Source of the DNA: Mesoflavibacter sp037029465
Lineage (GTDB): Bacteria > Bacteroidota > Bacteroidia > Flavobacteriales > Flavobacteriaceae
Assembly: GCF_037029465.1 (NCBI RefSeq)
Contig: NZ_JAYMEM010000009.1
Span: 186,001-250,000, forward strand
Direction: 5' to 3'
Length of the DNA: 64,000 nucleotides
The position numbers were made by a program, and so were the translations under genes. The notes beneath the pieces are model-generated. The model saw only the letters and a program-made list of their open reading frames with translations. It made no database searches and was not told where the DNA came from. Shown here piece after piece: positions 18,505 through 26,837 of the stretch. Every line of letters starts with the position of its first letter. The first letter of the stretch is position 1.

Positions 18505-19566
18505 CTATGCAATTGTTATTTTAGAATTGAGATATACACTTTGTACTGCATTGAGTAATTCAACACCTTCCTTAAAAGGTTTTTGAAATGCTTTTCTTCC
18601 TAGTATCAACCCAGAACCGCCGGCGCGCTTATTAATTACCGCGGTTGTTATGGCTTCCTTCAAATCTGAATCTCCTTTTGAGCCACCACCAGAATTAATC
18701 AAGCCTATTTTTCCCATGTAGCAATTGGCTACTTGCAAACGGCAGAGGTCAATAGGATGGTCTGTAGTAAGGGTTTCATACATAGTATCATCATATTTAC
18801 CAAACCCAATTTCCTTAAATCCGAAATTATTAGTCGGTAATTTTTGTTTGATGATGTCTGCTTGAATGGTAACTCCTAAATGATTGGCCTGCCCAGTTAT
18901 GTCGGCAGCAGCGTGATAATCTTCTTTTTCTGTTTTAAAAGCTTTGTTACGCGTATAGCACCATAAGATGGTTGCCATACCCAAACTATGGGCTTCTTCA
19001 AAAGCCTCTGAAATTTCTTTAATCTGCCTATTGCTTTCTTTTGAGCCAAAATAGATGGTTGCACCAATGGCAATCGCTCCCATATTCCAAGCATCTTTTA
19101 CCTTTCCAAATAGTGTTTGGTCATATTTATTTGGGTAGGTTAGCAGTTCATTGTGGTTAATCTTCACAATAAAAGGTATTTTATGAGTGTACTTTCTGGC
19201 ATTTAGACCCAAAACCCCAAAGGTTGATGCTACACCATTGCAACCTGCTTCCATAGCAAGTTTTATAATATTCTCTGGGTCGAAGTAATCAGGGTTTTTA
19301 TAGAAAGAAAAGGCAGCACTATGCTCGATACCTTGGTCTACTGGCAGGATGCTTAAATAACCTGTTCCTGCCAGGTTCCCGTGGTTATATAATTGTGAAA
19401 GACTTCGCAGTACCTGTGTATTTCTATTGCTATTAATAAAAACGCTATCAAGGCTATGGTCACTTGGTGTTTGTAGTTCGTCTTTAGTTATTTTTTCACA
19501 AACGTGGTCCAAATAGTAGGGTGCTTTTTCACCCAATATTTCTACAATGTTCTTGCTTGTTTCCAT
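18505..19566 (-). CDS. Class I fructose-bisphosphate aldolase (archaeal/DhnA type)
   Basis: A 353-residue Schiff-base aldolase of the DhnA/FbaB branch, which cleaves fructose 1,6-bisphosphate to dihydroxyacetone phosphate and glyceraldehyde 3-phosphate. Visible motifs include LPVDQGIEHS near residue 72, the barrel lysine KINHNELL, ADIIKQKLP where the Schiff-base Lys is expected, and the phosphate-binding ends NSGGGSKGDSDL and SGLILGRKAF. The branch is independent of divalent metal, unlike class II aldolases typical of most bacteria. The gene is 12 bases downstream of archaeal-type GAPDH and 22 bases upstream of the hydrolase, so the three are co-transcribed. Confidence 0.9.
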   Translation of the reverse strand: METSKNIVEILGEKAPYYLDHVCEKITKDELQTPSDHSLDSVFINSNRNTQVLRSLSQLYNHGNLAGTGYLSILPVDQGIEHSAAFSFYKNPDYFDPENIIKLAMEAGCNGVASTFGVLGLNARKYTHKIPFIVKINHNELLTYPNKYDQTLFGKVKDAWNMGAIAIGATIYFGSKESNRQIKEISEAFEEAHSLGMATILWCYTRNKAFKTEKEDYHAAADITGQANHLGVTIQADIIKQKLPTNNFGFKEIGFGKYDDTMYETLTTDHPIDLCRLQVANCYMGKIGLINSGGGSKGDSDLKEAITTAVINKRAGGSGLILGRKAFQKPFKEGVELLNAVQSVYLNSKITIA

Positions 19567-19578
19567 TTTTATAAGAAT

Positions 19579-20592
19579 TTAGTGTATGCCTAGACTTTCA
19601 TTGGTTTTGGCAATCGATTTTGCGCCATCGGTTTCAATTCCCGTAAGTGCCCTTATTGCATCAATGGTTTCAGGGATTACAATGGCTTGGTTATCGACGA
19701 TGTAAGCATAAAAAAGCTCATCGCCCTGTACTTTTAGCATATCTTCCCAAAGGGCTACTTCATACATATCGCCCCAAGGACGTCCCATATCTAAAAACAT
19801 TTCTTTAATGGTATTGTTTGACACCAACCCTTGGTCATATTGAATTAGTTTGATGCGACTGGAAGTTTTTAGAGCGTTGAGAACTTCTTCCTTAGTTGCC
19901 TGCTTTTTTAACTTCACATTCCAATAATGCATATGACTGAGGGTTTCAGGAACTTTTACCGCAGCAGTAATTACATCCAAATCTGGGTCAACACTTTTAG
20001 CATCGGGACCTTGATGGCTTGGGATATCTTTCTCTGGAACCATTGTATTCATTATGCCTCCTAAATGACTTTCCCAAGGGTCAGTAGCTCTTCTTAGAAG
20101 TGTTCCTCTTGCATAATCCAGTAAGTCAGCTCTTTTTAAGGCGGTTAATGTTCTAAGTATAGAAGTTGTGTTGCAAGAGACCACTCTAGTCGCATCCCGA
20201 TTTAAGGCCGATTCATAATTATTTTCGGCACTAAAGGAATGGCCTGTGGTTTCGTGTTTTTCGCCACCGTGCAATATGAACTTGATGTTCTGTTTCTTAT
20301 AAATTGCTACGTTTTGAGCTGCAATCTTTTTTGGGGTGCAATCCACAACAAGGTCTGACTTATTTAAAATTTCCTGCATATTTCCCTTCACTGAAATGCC
20401 TTCAGACTTCATTTTATCAGCAGCTTCTTGAGTTGCCGCGTAGATATCATACTCTTTTCTTACAGCGTTTTGAATACGCCAATCACTAATGATATCGCAT
20501 ACTCCTGAAAGCTTCATATCGTCTTGTAGATTGATGGCATCTGCCACTCTTTTTCCTATAACGCCATATCCTATTACTGCTATTCTTTTCAT
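19579..20592 (-). CDS. Type II (archaeal-type) glyceraldehyde-3-phosphate dehydrogenase
   Basis: This 337-residue enzyme oxidises glyceraldehyde 3-phosphate to 1,3-bisphosphoglycerate. It belongs to the archaeal type II family rather than bacterial GapA: the Rossmann start is RIAVIGYGVIGKRVADAI, and the active-site thiol is Cys140 in VVSCNTTSILR. The family usually accepts NADP+ or NAD+. Such genes are uncommon in bacteria and suggest transfer from archaea or another lineage. It lies 12 bases upstream of class I aldolase and just downstream of nhaA, so it is part of the carbon-flow operon. Confidence 0.92.
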   Translation of the reverse strand: MKRIAVIGYGVIGKRVADAINLQDDMKLSGVCDIISDWRIQNAVRKEYDIYAATQEAADKMKSEGISVKGNMQEILNKSDLVVDCTPKKIAAQNVAIYKKQNIKFILHGGEKHETTGHSFSAENNYESALNRDATRVVSCNTTSILRTLTALKRADLLDYARGTLLRRATDPWESHLGGIMNTMVPEKDIPSHQGPDAKSVDPDLDVITAAVKVPETLSHMHYWNVKLKKQATKEEVLNALKTSSRIKLIQYDQGLVSNNTIKEMFLDMGRPWGDMYEVALWEDMLKVQGDELFYAYIVDNQAIVIPETIDAIRALTGIETDGAKSIAKTNESLGIH

Positions 20593-20593
20593 A

Positions 20594-21907
20594 TTATATT
20601 GTTTTAAGTGTTTGATTTTTTATTAAAATGAGGGAACCGATAATGCCTGCGATTAACGATGAAAATAAAATGCCGACTTTAGCGGTATAAATAAATTCTT
20701 CATTGGTAAATGCTAATTCGTTTATAAACAGAGACATTGTAAACCCGATACCTGCTAAAAAGGCCACTCCATATACTTGATTCCAATTAACAGCTTCAGG
20801 TAGTTTGGCAAGTTTAAAAGCAACAAGTATTCTTGAAAATAAGACGATACCAATAAACTTCCCGAGTATGAGACCAAACCCTATTCCTAGACTTATTGGG
20901 TGGGTAAGTACTTCTAGCACTTTGCCGTGTAGGTGAATGCCGGCATTAGCAAAAGCAAATAATGGTAACACTATAAAATTCACAAATGGATTTAGGGCAT
21001 TTTCAAGTTTTTGAAGTGGTGTTTCAGCCTCTGAACTTGTAACTTTAATTTCTTCGAGTATTTCTAACTGGGAATGGGAAATTAGCGAACCTTTTACAGG
21101 TTTTTCTTTATTAAACTTTTTGTGTAATGCAGAAAGGCGTTTTAAAAATGTAGCTTCGTTAATTTTTACACGACCAGGTATTGCTAAGGCTGTTAATATG
21201 CCAGCAATGGTAGGGTGTACTCCTGAGAAGAAGAAAGCTAGCCAAACACCGCCAATACCTATGGTGGCGTAGAACCAAGTTTTTCTAACACCTGCATAAT
21301 TTCCAATAATTAATAATCCAAAGAAAAGAAAAGCGTGAAATAAATCCATCGTAGATATACCAGAAGTGTAAAACAGCGCGATTACCAACACACCTCCCAA
21401 ATCGTCCACAACGGCGAGTGTTACCAAGAAAACTCGTAATGCAATGGGTAAGCGTTTTCCGAAAAGAGCCAGCACGCCCAGAGAAAAAGCAATGTCGGTG
21501 GCCATAGGTATTCCCCAACCCTGTGATGCTTCGCCACCAGTATTAAGGATAAAATATATAAGGGCTGGAAAAACCATTCCACCAATAGCTGCACCAATGG
21601 GCAATATAGCATTTTGAGGTGTTGATAGCTTACCGCCCAATATTTCTCTTTTCAATTCTAAGCCTACCTGAAGAAAGAACAGAGCCATCAATGCATCATT
21701 AATCCAGAGTAGTAGAGGCTCAGTCAATTGAAAATTACCGATGCTAAATGAAATAGTAGTATTTAGTATATTTTGATAAGTGTTTTGCCAAGGTGAATTA
21801 GCCCATAGCATAGCTATTATCACTGCCACTAATAGTACAATACCTGTGTTACTAAATACTTTATTAGTAATGTTCCATACGCTATTATGTAATGCCCTTT
21901 TAATCAT
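20594..21907 (-). CDS. nhaA: NhaA Na+/H+ antiporter
   Basis: A 437-residue NhaA-type antiporter that exchanges one Na+ for two H+. The ion-binding Asp pair is in LAVVDDLGGV; other family features include PMATDIAFSLGVLALFGKRLP, the discontinuous helix region, and GIGFTMSLFINELAF near the C-terminus. An insertion of about 40 charged residues in the middle (around EKPVKGSLISHSQLE) is longer than in E. coli NhaA but typical of the longer bacterial variants. Its stop is immediately next to the GAPDH start and its own start overlaps NDH-2 by 8 bases. Confidence 0.95.
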   Translation of the reverse strand: MIKRALHNSVWNITNKVFSNTGIVLLVAVIIAMLWANSPWQNTYQNILNTTISFSIGNFQLTEPLLLWINDALMALFFLQVGLELKREILGGKLSTPQNAILPIGAAIGGMVFPALIYFILNTGGEASQGWGIPMATDIAFSLGVLALFGKRLPIALRVFLVTLAVVDDLGGVLVIALFYTSGISTMDLFHAFLFFGLLIIGNYAGVRKTWFYATIGIGGVWLAFFFSGVHPTIAGILTALAIPGRVKINEATFLKRLSALHKKFNKEKPVKGSLISHSQLEILEEIKVTSSEAETPLQKLENALNPFVNFIVLPLFAFANAGIHLHGKVLEVLTHPISLGIGFGLILGKFIGIVLFSRILVAFKLAKLPEAVNWNQVYGVAFLAGIGFTMSLFINELAFTNEEFIYTAKVGILFSSLIAGIIGSLILIKNQTLKTI

Positions 21908-23297
21908 TGACCGATGCGTTTTTTACTGCGGTTTGCGAATTGGCAATAGATTTTGAATTTGATGCTTTACTGAAATTTCTAATAATCAGGCGGTTGCTCT
22001 TTTCGTAAGTGAAATAGCTTACCGCCCAATTAAAACCAACCATCAATCTATTTCTAAAACCGCTTATGGACATTAAGTGTACGATAGACCATAATAACCA
22101 GGTGAAATAACCTCCAAATTTGAATTTGCCTAAATCGGCTACTGCTTTTCGTTTTCCTACCGTTGCTAATGCCCCTTTGTCCTTATATTCAAAAGGTTTT
22201 ACGCCCTCATTCTTCATTAATTTTAATAATACTTTGCCCAAGTATTTACCTTGCTGAATCGCTGTTTGTGCAACTTGTGGATGCCCTTTTGGTGTATTTT
22301 CGGTAATCACAGCCGCTATATCACCTATGGCAAAAATGTTTTCGTAACCTTCTACCATTAAAAATGGATCTGTTTTTAAGCGGTTGCCTCTAACCACATG
22401 CTTTGCATCAATACCTTCTGGGAATTGCCCTTTGACACCTGCGGTCCAAATCAGGTTCTTTGCTAAAAAGGTCTTGCCACTTTTTGTAGAAACTTTATTG
22501 CCATCGTAATTAGTGACAGATTCATTAAGAAGTACCTTTACATTTAAATCTTCTAAATACCTTAAGGTTTTTGAGGATGCTTTGTTTGACATTGTGCTCA
22601 AAAGCTCTTTTCCGGCTTCTATCAAATAAATATTCATTATGGAAGATGAATATTCTGGATAATCCTTTGGAAGGATGTATTTGCAGAATTCTGCCAAAGC
22701 GCCTGCCATTTCTACGCCTGCGGGACCGCCACCCACAATCACAAAATTGGTTAGCGCATCACGTTCTTCATCATCACAGGTAATGGCCGCTTGTTCGAGA
22801 TTCTGTAACATCATATGGCGAATATTCAGGGAATCGCGAATATCCTTCATTCCCAAGCTATTTTCTTCAACTGTATTCATTCCGAAGAAATTGGTAGTGG
22901 TACCTGTTGCTAATACAAGGTAATCGTAATGAATATTTCCTTTGTTAGTTTTTACAACATTTGAAGAAGGTTGAATTTCTTCTACTTCTGCCAATCGGAA
23001 AACCACATTTTTATATCCGTTAAACTGCTTTCTAAAAGGAAACACTATACTATCAGGCTCTAGGGCACTAGTTGCCACTTGGTAAAGCAATGGCTGAAAT
23101 TGGTGAAAGTTATTTTTGTCAAATAAAACGACCTGTACTTCTTTGTGTTTTAATTTTTCTACCAAAGCCAAACCTGCAAAACCACCACCTACAATAACCA
23201 CACGTGGCCAATGGGTATCCGGCAGACATATATTGTCCGTTGCTTTACAAGCCGATTTTGATTCTATATTGTGTATAGGTTTATCTTCCATATTCAT
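21900..23297 (-). CDS. ndh: NDH-2 type NADH:quinone oxidoreductase
   Basis: A 465-residue two-dinucleotide-fold flavoprotein, closest to type 2 NADH dehydrogenases: the FAD loop is VVIVGGGFAGLALVEKL, then FHQFQPLLYQVA, the NADH loop FVIVGGGPAGVEMAGAL, and FAIGDIAAV near the C-terminus. The extra C-terminal region (about 385-445, GYFTWLLWSIVHLM) is the amphipathic membrane-binding part. Such enzymes pass electrons from NADH to quinone without pumping protons and so relieve reductive stress. It is followed by NhaA with an 8-base overlap and preceded by a universal stress gene 31 bases upstream. Confidence 0.92.
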   Translation of the reverse strand: MNMEDKPIHNIESKSACKATDNICLPDTHWPRVVIVGGGFAGLALVEKLKHKEVQVVLFDKNNFHQFQPLLYQVATSALEPDSIVFPFRKQFNGYKNVVFRLAEVEEIQPSSNVVKTNKGNIHYDYLVLATGTTTNFFGMNTVEENSLGMKDIRDSLNIRHMMLQNLEQAAITCDDEERDALTNFVIVGGGPAGVEMAGALAEFCKYILPKDYPEYSSSIMNIYLIEAGKELLSTMSNKASSKTLRYLEDLNVKVLLNESVTNYDGNKVSTKSGKTFLAKNLIWTAGVKGQFPEGIDAKHVVRGNRLKTDPFLMVEGYENIFAIGDIAAVITENTPKGHPQVAQTAIQQGKYLGKVLLKLMKNEGVKPFEYKDKGALATVGKRKAVADLGKFKFGGYFTWLLWSIVHLMSISGFRNRLMVGFNWAVSYFTYEKSNRLIIRNFSKASNSKSIANSQTAVKNASVND

Positions 23298-23328
23298 TTT
23301 AAACTCACTACCTGTAGTAAAATGGTTT

Positions 23329-23790
23329 CTAACCGTTACTCTTATCCCTTGCTATCATCACCGAACACCTAGCGTGAGTAGCCAAGTATTGGGAAACAGA
23401 CCCTAGTAACAAACGTGATAGCGCGCCTTGACCTTGAGAGCCAACTACAATTAAATCGGCGTCCCATTCTTCAGCTTTTTCGAGAATCACATTTTTAGGT
23501 AACCCACTAACAACACTAGTGGTTATGGTAAGTGTTTTATTGATGTTCTTAAGGGTGTCACTAGCTTCCGATATAATTTTTTCACCCACTTTTTGAGCAC
23601 CACTTATAAATTCTTCAAAATAATTGTTCAAGCTACCACCGGTCGCCATTAATTCTGGCCCTAGGGCTGTGGGAAATTCGTAAACGTTTATGACGTGAAT
23701 TTCAGTATTTGGTGGCAAGTTCATTCTATTAAGTTGTTCTACAGCTGTTTTGCTGAAATCTGAACCGTCTATTGCCAATACAATTTTCAT
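23329..23790 (-). CDS. Single-domain universal stress protein
   Basis: A 153-residue UspA-family protein. It begins KIVLAIDGSDFSKTAVEQL and has the ATP-binding loop GSQGQGALSRLLLGSVSQYL near 125-145, so unlike some relatives it should bind ATP. It is encoded 31 bases upstream of NDH-2 and 34 bases downstream of the Cys-rich lipoprotein gene. It may be the first gene of the energy-metabolism run, which extends down to PRPP synthetase with only short gaps. Confidence 0.9.
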   Translation of the reverse strand: MKIVLAIDGSDFSKTAVEQLNRMNLPPNTEIHVINVYEFPTALGPELMATGGSLNNYFEEFISGAQKVGEKIISEASDTLKNINKTLTITTSVVSGLPKNVILEKAEEWDADLIVVGSQGQGALSRLLLGSVSQYLATHARCSVMIARDKSNG

Positions 23791-23824
23791 AATTTTATAG
23801 TTTGTTAATAGAAATATATTAGGC

Positions 23825-24337
23825 TCAATTGTTATTTATAAAGCTTTGGGCATCTTGTTTTGAAGCAAAATAATAGACGCTGCCTTTACTTTTATCCTGA
23901 ACGATAACAGCGTTTGCTTTATCTACTTTTACATCATTAATAGGATTGCTTCCAAAGCGAACGTTATCTATATTTTTCTGCAGTTTATCAACACAACCTT
24001 GACAACAGCCGTAATAGGTTGTGCCCTCAACATCTATGGGTATTTGTTCTACCCCCATAAACCTGTCGTTTACCATACAGACTTTATCGTTTGGCACGAT
24101 TTCATAGGTTGTTTGAGAAGCAACAGTTGAATTCATTTGAATGGGTTTTGTTTTAGTGACTGAAAGCAATGCCGTTTCAGTCTTATCTTTTTTATCATTG
24201 GCACACGATAACAGTATTATTGAGGCAAAAATTAAAAATAGGATACTGATGAGTAGCTTGTAGATTTTTCTGCTTGGATTTTCTACCGTTCCTACCATAG
24301 GTTCATTACTCTGTTGTTTAAAATGTCTTTGTTTCAT
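23825..24337 (-). CDS. Cys-rich lipoprotein with TRASH-like metal-binding segment
   Basis: A 170-residue protein with a hydrophobic N-terminal stretch ending in a lipobox (IILLSC at about 40-45), so it is probably a lipoprotein with a short cytoplasmic lead; the start at M14 (MVGTVENPSRKI) is also possible. The mature domain has KVCMVNDRFMG, then YYGCCQGCVDKL, a C-x-n-CC-x-x-C pattern resembling TRASH/NosL-type copper-binding folds. The ending, SVYYFASKQDAQSFI, resembles the NosL-like part. A copper-binding lipoprotein is a reasonable inference given the neighbours (CopZ-like, His-rich proteins), but metal selectivity is not visible. Confidence 0.65.
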   Translation of the reverse strand: MKQRHFKQQSNEPMVGTVENPSRKIYKLLISILFLIFASIILLSCANDKKDKTETALLSVTKTKPIQMNSTVASQTTYEIVPNDKVCMVNDRFMGVEQIPIDVEGTTYYGCCQGCVDKLQKNIDNVRFGSNPINDVKVDKANAVIVQDKSKGSVYYFASKQDAQSFINNN

Positions 24338-24350
24338 TTTTAAATTATTA

Positions 24351-25061
24351 TTAATTATGAGTTGTTTTATGTAAGCTTATTAGTTTATGCCAGTATAAGT
24401 GTTCATATAAGCCAGACCAATACATTCCAAAGGTGAAGGCAAATAATAATTCCTCAATGGGAATGCCTAGGACAAGAATATGGGTTAGGTTGTCGAGATT
24501 CCAGTACAGTTCGACATATCGGGGATAAAATGGAAGGATACTTCCAAAGTATATGAAGTATAATACCGTAAACAAGATGCCCCCAACCCATATCTTTCTT
24601 TTTAAATCTGGGCGACAGTACAATGTTGCTAAACCACCTAGGAACATCGCTATAGTTCCACAATAAATATGGTTTAATGATGTAAATAGCGCTAAAATTA
24701 AAAACACGATTGCTGGTACAAATAAGCTGTATATATGCAAGCGATGTCTTCTGTGATTTCGCTCAGTATGCGTTATTTCTTGCAAGGTTTGTCTAAAAAT
24801 AAGATTATAAAGTACCACACCAATACCACCGATTGCAAAAGAAAAAATGAGACTTTCGATATCAAACCTTGTTTTTGCAGCCAAATCAAAAAGTGAAGGT
24901 GGCATCCAATATTCTGGCACAAACAATGGTTCTGTTAAACCAAAAGGCATTGTAATCAGGCTCATCTTGAGCATTTCTTTTCTAGAATCTTTCTTGAAGA
25001 GATAGATTACCGCCCAAAGCGCCAGGATAATTAATGACCATATAAACCAAACGTATTGCAT
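24351..25061 (-). CDS. Lycopene-cyclase-domain membrane protein
   Basis: A 236-residue integral membrane protein with about 7 helices. It shows the duplicated signature of CrtYc/CrtYd-type lycopene cyclase domains: FGLTEPLFVPEYWMPP in the first half and GIPIEELLFAFTFGMY in the second, each with acidic residues of the P-x-E type. In carotenoid producers this fold cyclises lycopene, but no other carotenoid genes are nearby. It lies between copper-binding lipoprotein and small membrane protein genes, so a distinct role in the membrane is possible. The assignment of fold is confident; the substrate is not. Confidence 0.7.
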   Translation of the reverse strand: MQYVWFIWSLIILALWAVIYLFKKDSRKEMLKMSLITMPFGLTEPLFVPEYWMPPSLFDLAAKTRFDIESLIFSFAIGGIGVVLYNLIFRQTLQEITHTERNHRRHRLHIYSLFVPAIVFLILALFTSLNHIYCGTIAMFLGGLATLYCRPDLKRKIWVGGILFTVLYFIYFGSILPFYPRYVELYWNLDNLTHILVLGIPIEELLFAFTFGMYWSGLYEHLYWHKLISLHKTTHN

Positions 25062-25077
25062 AAGATGTTACAAGCCT

Positions 25078-25356
25078 TTATTTTTTTATTTTGAGTTGTG
25101 CATTGTAAAATGCCCCAATACAGGCACCAACCAGCCAACCCAGTATGAAGGTCTGTATGATTCCTAAACCAGCTTCCCACAATGGAACATCCATTCTGAT
25201 TATACTTGTAGTGTCCAATCCGTGCAAAAGACTGTTGAAAAAATCGATTGTGCCTTCCCTACCTGCTGTTGACATAACTATCATACAGCCTAAGTAAATT
25301 AGTGCCCCCGTAAGACCGAAAGCAAATCCGAGTTTTTTTACGTTTAATCGATACAT
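25078..25356 (-). CDS. Small DUF5676-like membrane protein
   Basis: A 92-residue protein with two hydrophobic segments (about 8-30, and 64-85) separated by a loop containing LLHGLDTTSI. The pattern FGLTGALIYLGCMI ... GWLVGACIGAFYNAQ resembles the DUF5676 family found next to copper and SHOCT genes. It lies between the lycopene-cyclase-like gene and a SHOCT protein with gaps of 16 and 17 bases. No function is established; co-occurrence suggests a structural partner of a membrane metal-handling complex. Confidence 0.6.
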   Translation of the reverse strand: MYRLNVKKLGFAFGLTGALIYLGCMIVMSTAGREGTIDFFNSLLHGLDTTSIIRMDVPLWEAGLGIIQTFILGWLVGACIGAFYNAQLKIKK

Positions 25357-25373
25357 AATTTTAAAGTTTTGAG

Positions 25374-25592
25374 TTAGTTGTCTGATTTTAATATCTTTTT
25401 TGATTCCTCAAATTCTTCCTTGGATATTTCGCCTTTTGCAAAGCGGTTTTTAAGAATATCCAGTGGGCTGTCCTTCTTTGTTTTTTGATAAGGGATATCT
25501 GCTGGGATAAAGAATATCCAAGCCAATAAAATAATCCATATAATCCACCATATTAGGTGCATACCTCCAAAGTGTCCGTCGTAAAAATGCAT
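25374..25592 (-). CDS. SHOCT-domain small membrane protein
   Basis: A 72-residue protein with one membrane helix (about 13-32, WWIIWIILLAWIFFI) and a C-terminal SHOCT motif (ILKNRFAKGEISKEEFEESKKIL). SHOCT tails are short two-helix peptides whose function is unknown but which recur at the ends of membrane and oligomerising proteins. In Bacteroidota it often accompanies copper-resistance genes. It is followed by the DUF5676-like gene 17 bases downstream. Confidence 0.75.
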   Translation of the reverse strand: MHFYDGHFGGMHLIWWIIWIILLAWIFFIPADIPYQKTKKDSPLDILKNRFAKGEISKEEFEESKKILKSDN

Positions 25593-25611
25593 AATGTTTA
25601 GTTTTAAATTG

Positions 25612-25830
25612 TTAATGATTTATTTTTGAAATTGTATATCCTTTGAGTTCATCAAGTTGCTTTTGTATGTCTTCAACCGAGAGCGTTTCGTTCATAGTGA
25701 TAATTGTAGCCCCTTTTGGTGCTAGAAAAATTTCTGCTTTTTCGATATTAGGATGCTTCTCCAAGATGTTCTTGACCCTAGTAATACATCCGCCACAACT
25801 GATTCCGCTTATTTGAAATTTTTGTTTCAT
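25612..25830 (-). CDS. CopZ-like heavy-metal-associated (HMA) protein
   Basis: A 72-residue ferredoxin-like HMA domain protein. The metal-binding motif is GISCGGC (C12 and C15), the usual CxxC of copper chaperones, and the rest matches the beta-alpha-beta-beta-alpha-beta pattern. It probably ferries Cu(I) or a similar ion to the membrane proteins nearby. It lies 19 bases upstream of the SHOCT gene and 12 downstream of the His-rich protein. A second stand-alone HMA protein is encoded at 56.4 kb. Confidence 0.85.
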   Translation of the reverse strand: MKQKFQISGISCGGCITRVKNILEKHPNIEKAEIFLAPKGATIITMNETLSVEDIQKQLDELKGYTISKINH

Positions 25831-25842
25831 TACAATTTATTA

Positions 25843-26112
25843 TTAATGATGTTGATGTCCTTTTCTTTTCTGAGTTGAACCATTGTCAGACTGCTTTTGA
25901 TTATGGTCGTGCCTATTATGGTTCCCGTTATTGTGTCTGTGTCCTCCGTGGCCGTGAGACCCGTGAGGCATAAACAGGTGAATGGCGAACATAAATAATA
26001 TGAAGATGAAAAGGGAAGAGCCTCCTCCTATACCAAAAGAAGGTGCTAAAAAGATGAACAGAAGCGGTAAACCACAGCCTATAATCATCCATATCCAGTG
26101 ATTGTTTTTCAT
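25843..26112 (-). CDS. Small membrane protein with His-rich tail
   Basis: An 89-residue protein with two hydrophobic segments (about 5-23 and 31-46) and a long tail rich in His, Gly and Asn (HGSHGHGGHRHNN and later HQHH). The tail probably binds Cu, Ni or Zn. The N-terminal part resembles DUF2933-type small membrane proteins that occur in copper operons of Bacteroidota. It is the first gene of the minus-strand run that continues through the HMA, SHOCT and DUF5676-like genes with gaps under 25 bases. Confidence 0.7.
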   Translation of the reverse strand: MKNNHWIWMIIGCGLPLLFIFLAPSFGIGGGSSLFIFILFMFAIHLFMPHGSHGHGGHRHNNGNHNRHDHNQKQSDNGSTQKRKGHQHH

Positions 26113-26163
26113 AATCTTTAGTTTTATTACTTTTTTATTTTTTCTTTAAGTGAATACATCTTA

Positions 26164-26766
26164 CTACTTGATTTTTCTTAAGTTCCATTTATTTTCATCG
26201 CTTTTTACTGCTATCAGATTATCAGAAATAAATTTAGATGTGATAACAGGTGGTTCTTTGCTTTTAGAGTATTTTGGGGAAATATGTAAAGCCAATTGGG
26301 TAAGGTGGTCTAGAGAATTTCCGTTCTCATCGATGACCACTTCAAAATAATGGTAGTTAACAACATCTTTTTTAAAAATATCATTATAGCCTATGGTCTC
26401 TTTATGTACTATTAATGCTAAGGCTTTGTCACTTTGAAAGTTTAAGACATTTAGAAACTGTGGTTCGATACTTATGTTTCCTTTTTTGTCAATGAACCCA
26501 TAATAGAGTATATCATCTTTTTTGCGGGCTATAATACATTTTCCATTACTGAACAGAGGATAGTAGCCCCCGTCGGTTTTGGTCTTTACCAAGTCTTCTC
26601 TAAAATCAATGATTATAGAGCCGTTTTGGTCAATAAATGCCCAGCTATTTCCTTTTTTTACAGCTGAAAGACCGTCGTGAAAAGGGGACACAAAGTCAAT
26701 GTTTTCTATGGTCTGTCCAATTCCCAGTATTGGGATAATTAATAATGTTAGGAAGATTGTTTTCAT
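26164..26766 (-). CDS. WG-repeat secreted protein
   Basis: A 200-residue protein with a signal peptide (MKTIFLTLLIIPILGIGQ) followed by WG-type repeats: FHDGLSAVKKGNSWAFIDQNG and GFIDKKGNISIEPQF are the clearest units. WG repeats form beta-rich surfaces with no fixed catalytic function. It lies between the broken HMA-AraC regulator and the His-rich membrane protein gene; a link to metals is not visible. The rest of the protein shows no recognised motif. Confidence 0.7.
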   Translation of the reverse strand: MKTIFLTLLIIPILGIGQTIENIDFVSPFHDGLSAVKKGNSWAFIDQNGSIIIDFREDLVKTKTDGGYYPLFSNGKCIIARKKDDILYYGFIDKKGNISIEPQFLNVLNFQSDKALALIVHKETIGYNDIFKKDVVNYHYFEVVIDENGNSLDHLTQLALHISPKYSKSKEPPVITSKFISDNLIAVKSDENKWNLRKIK

Positions 26767-26837
26767 TTTTTATTCATTTTAGTTTGATGAAAATAGCGAA
26801 TGACATTAGCCTTTATCTGCATAACTTTCGTTCTTAT

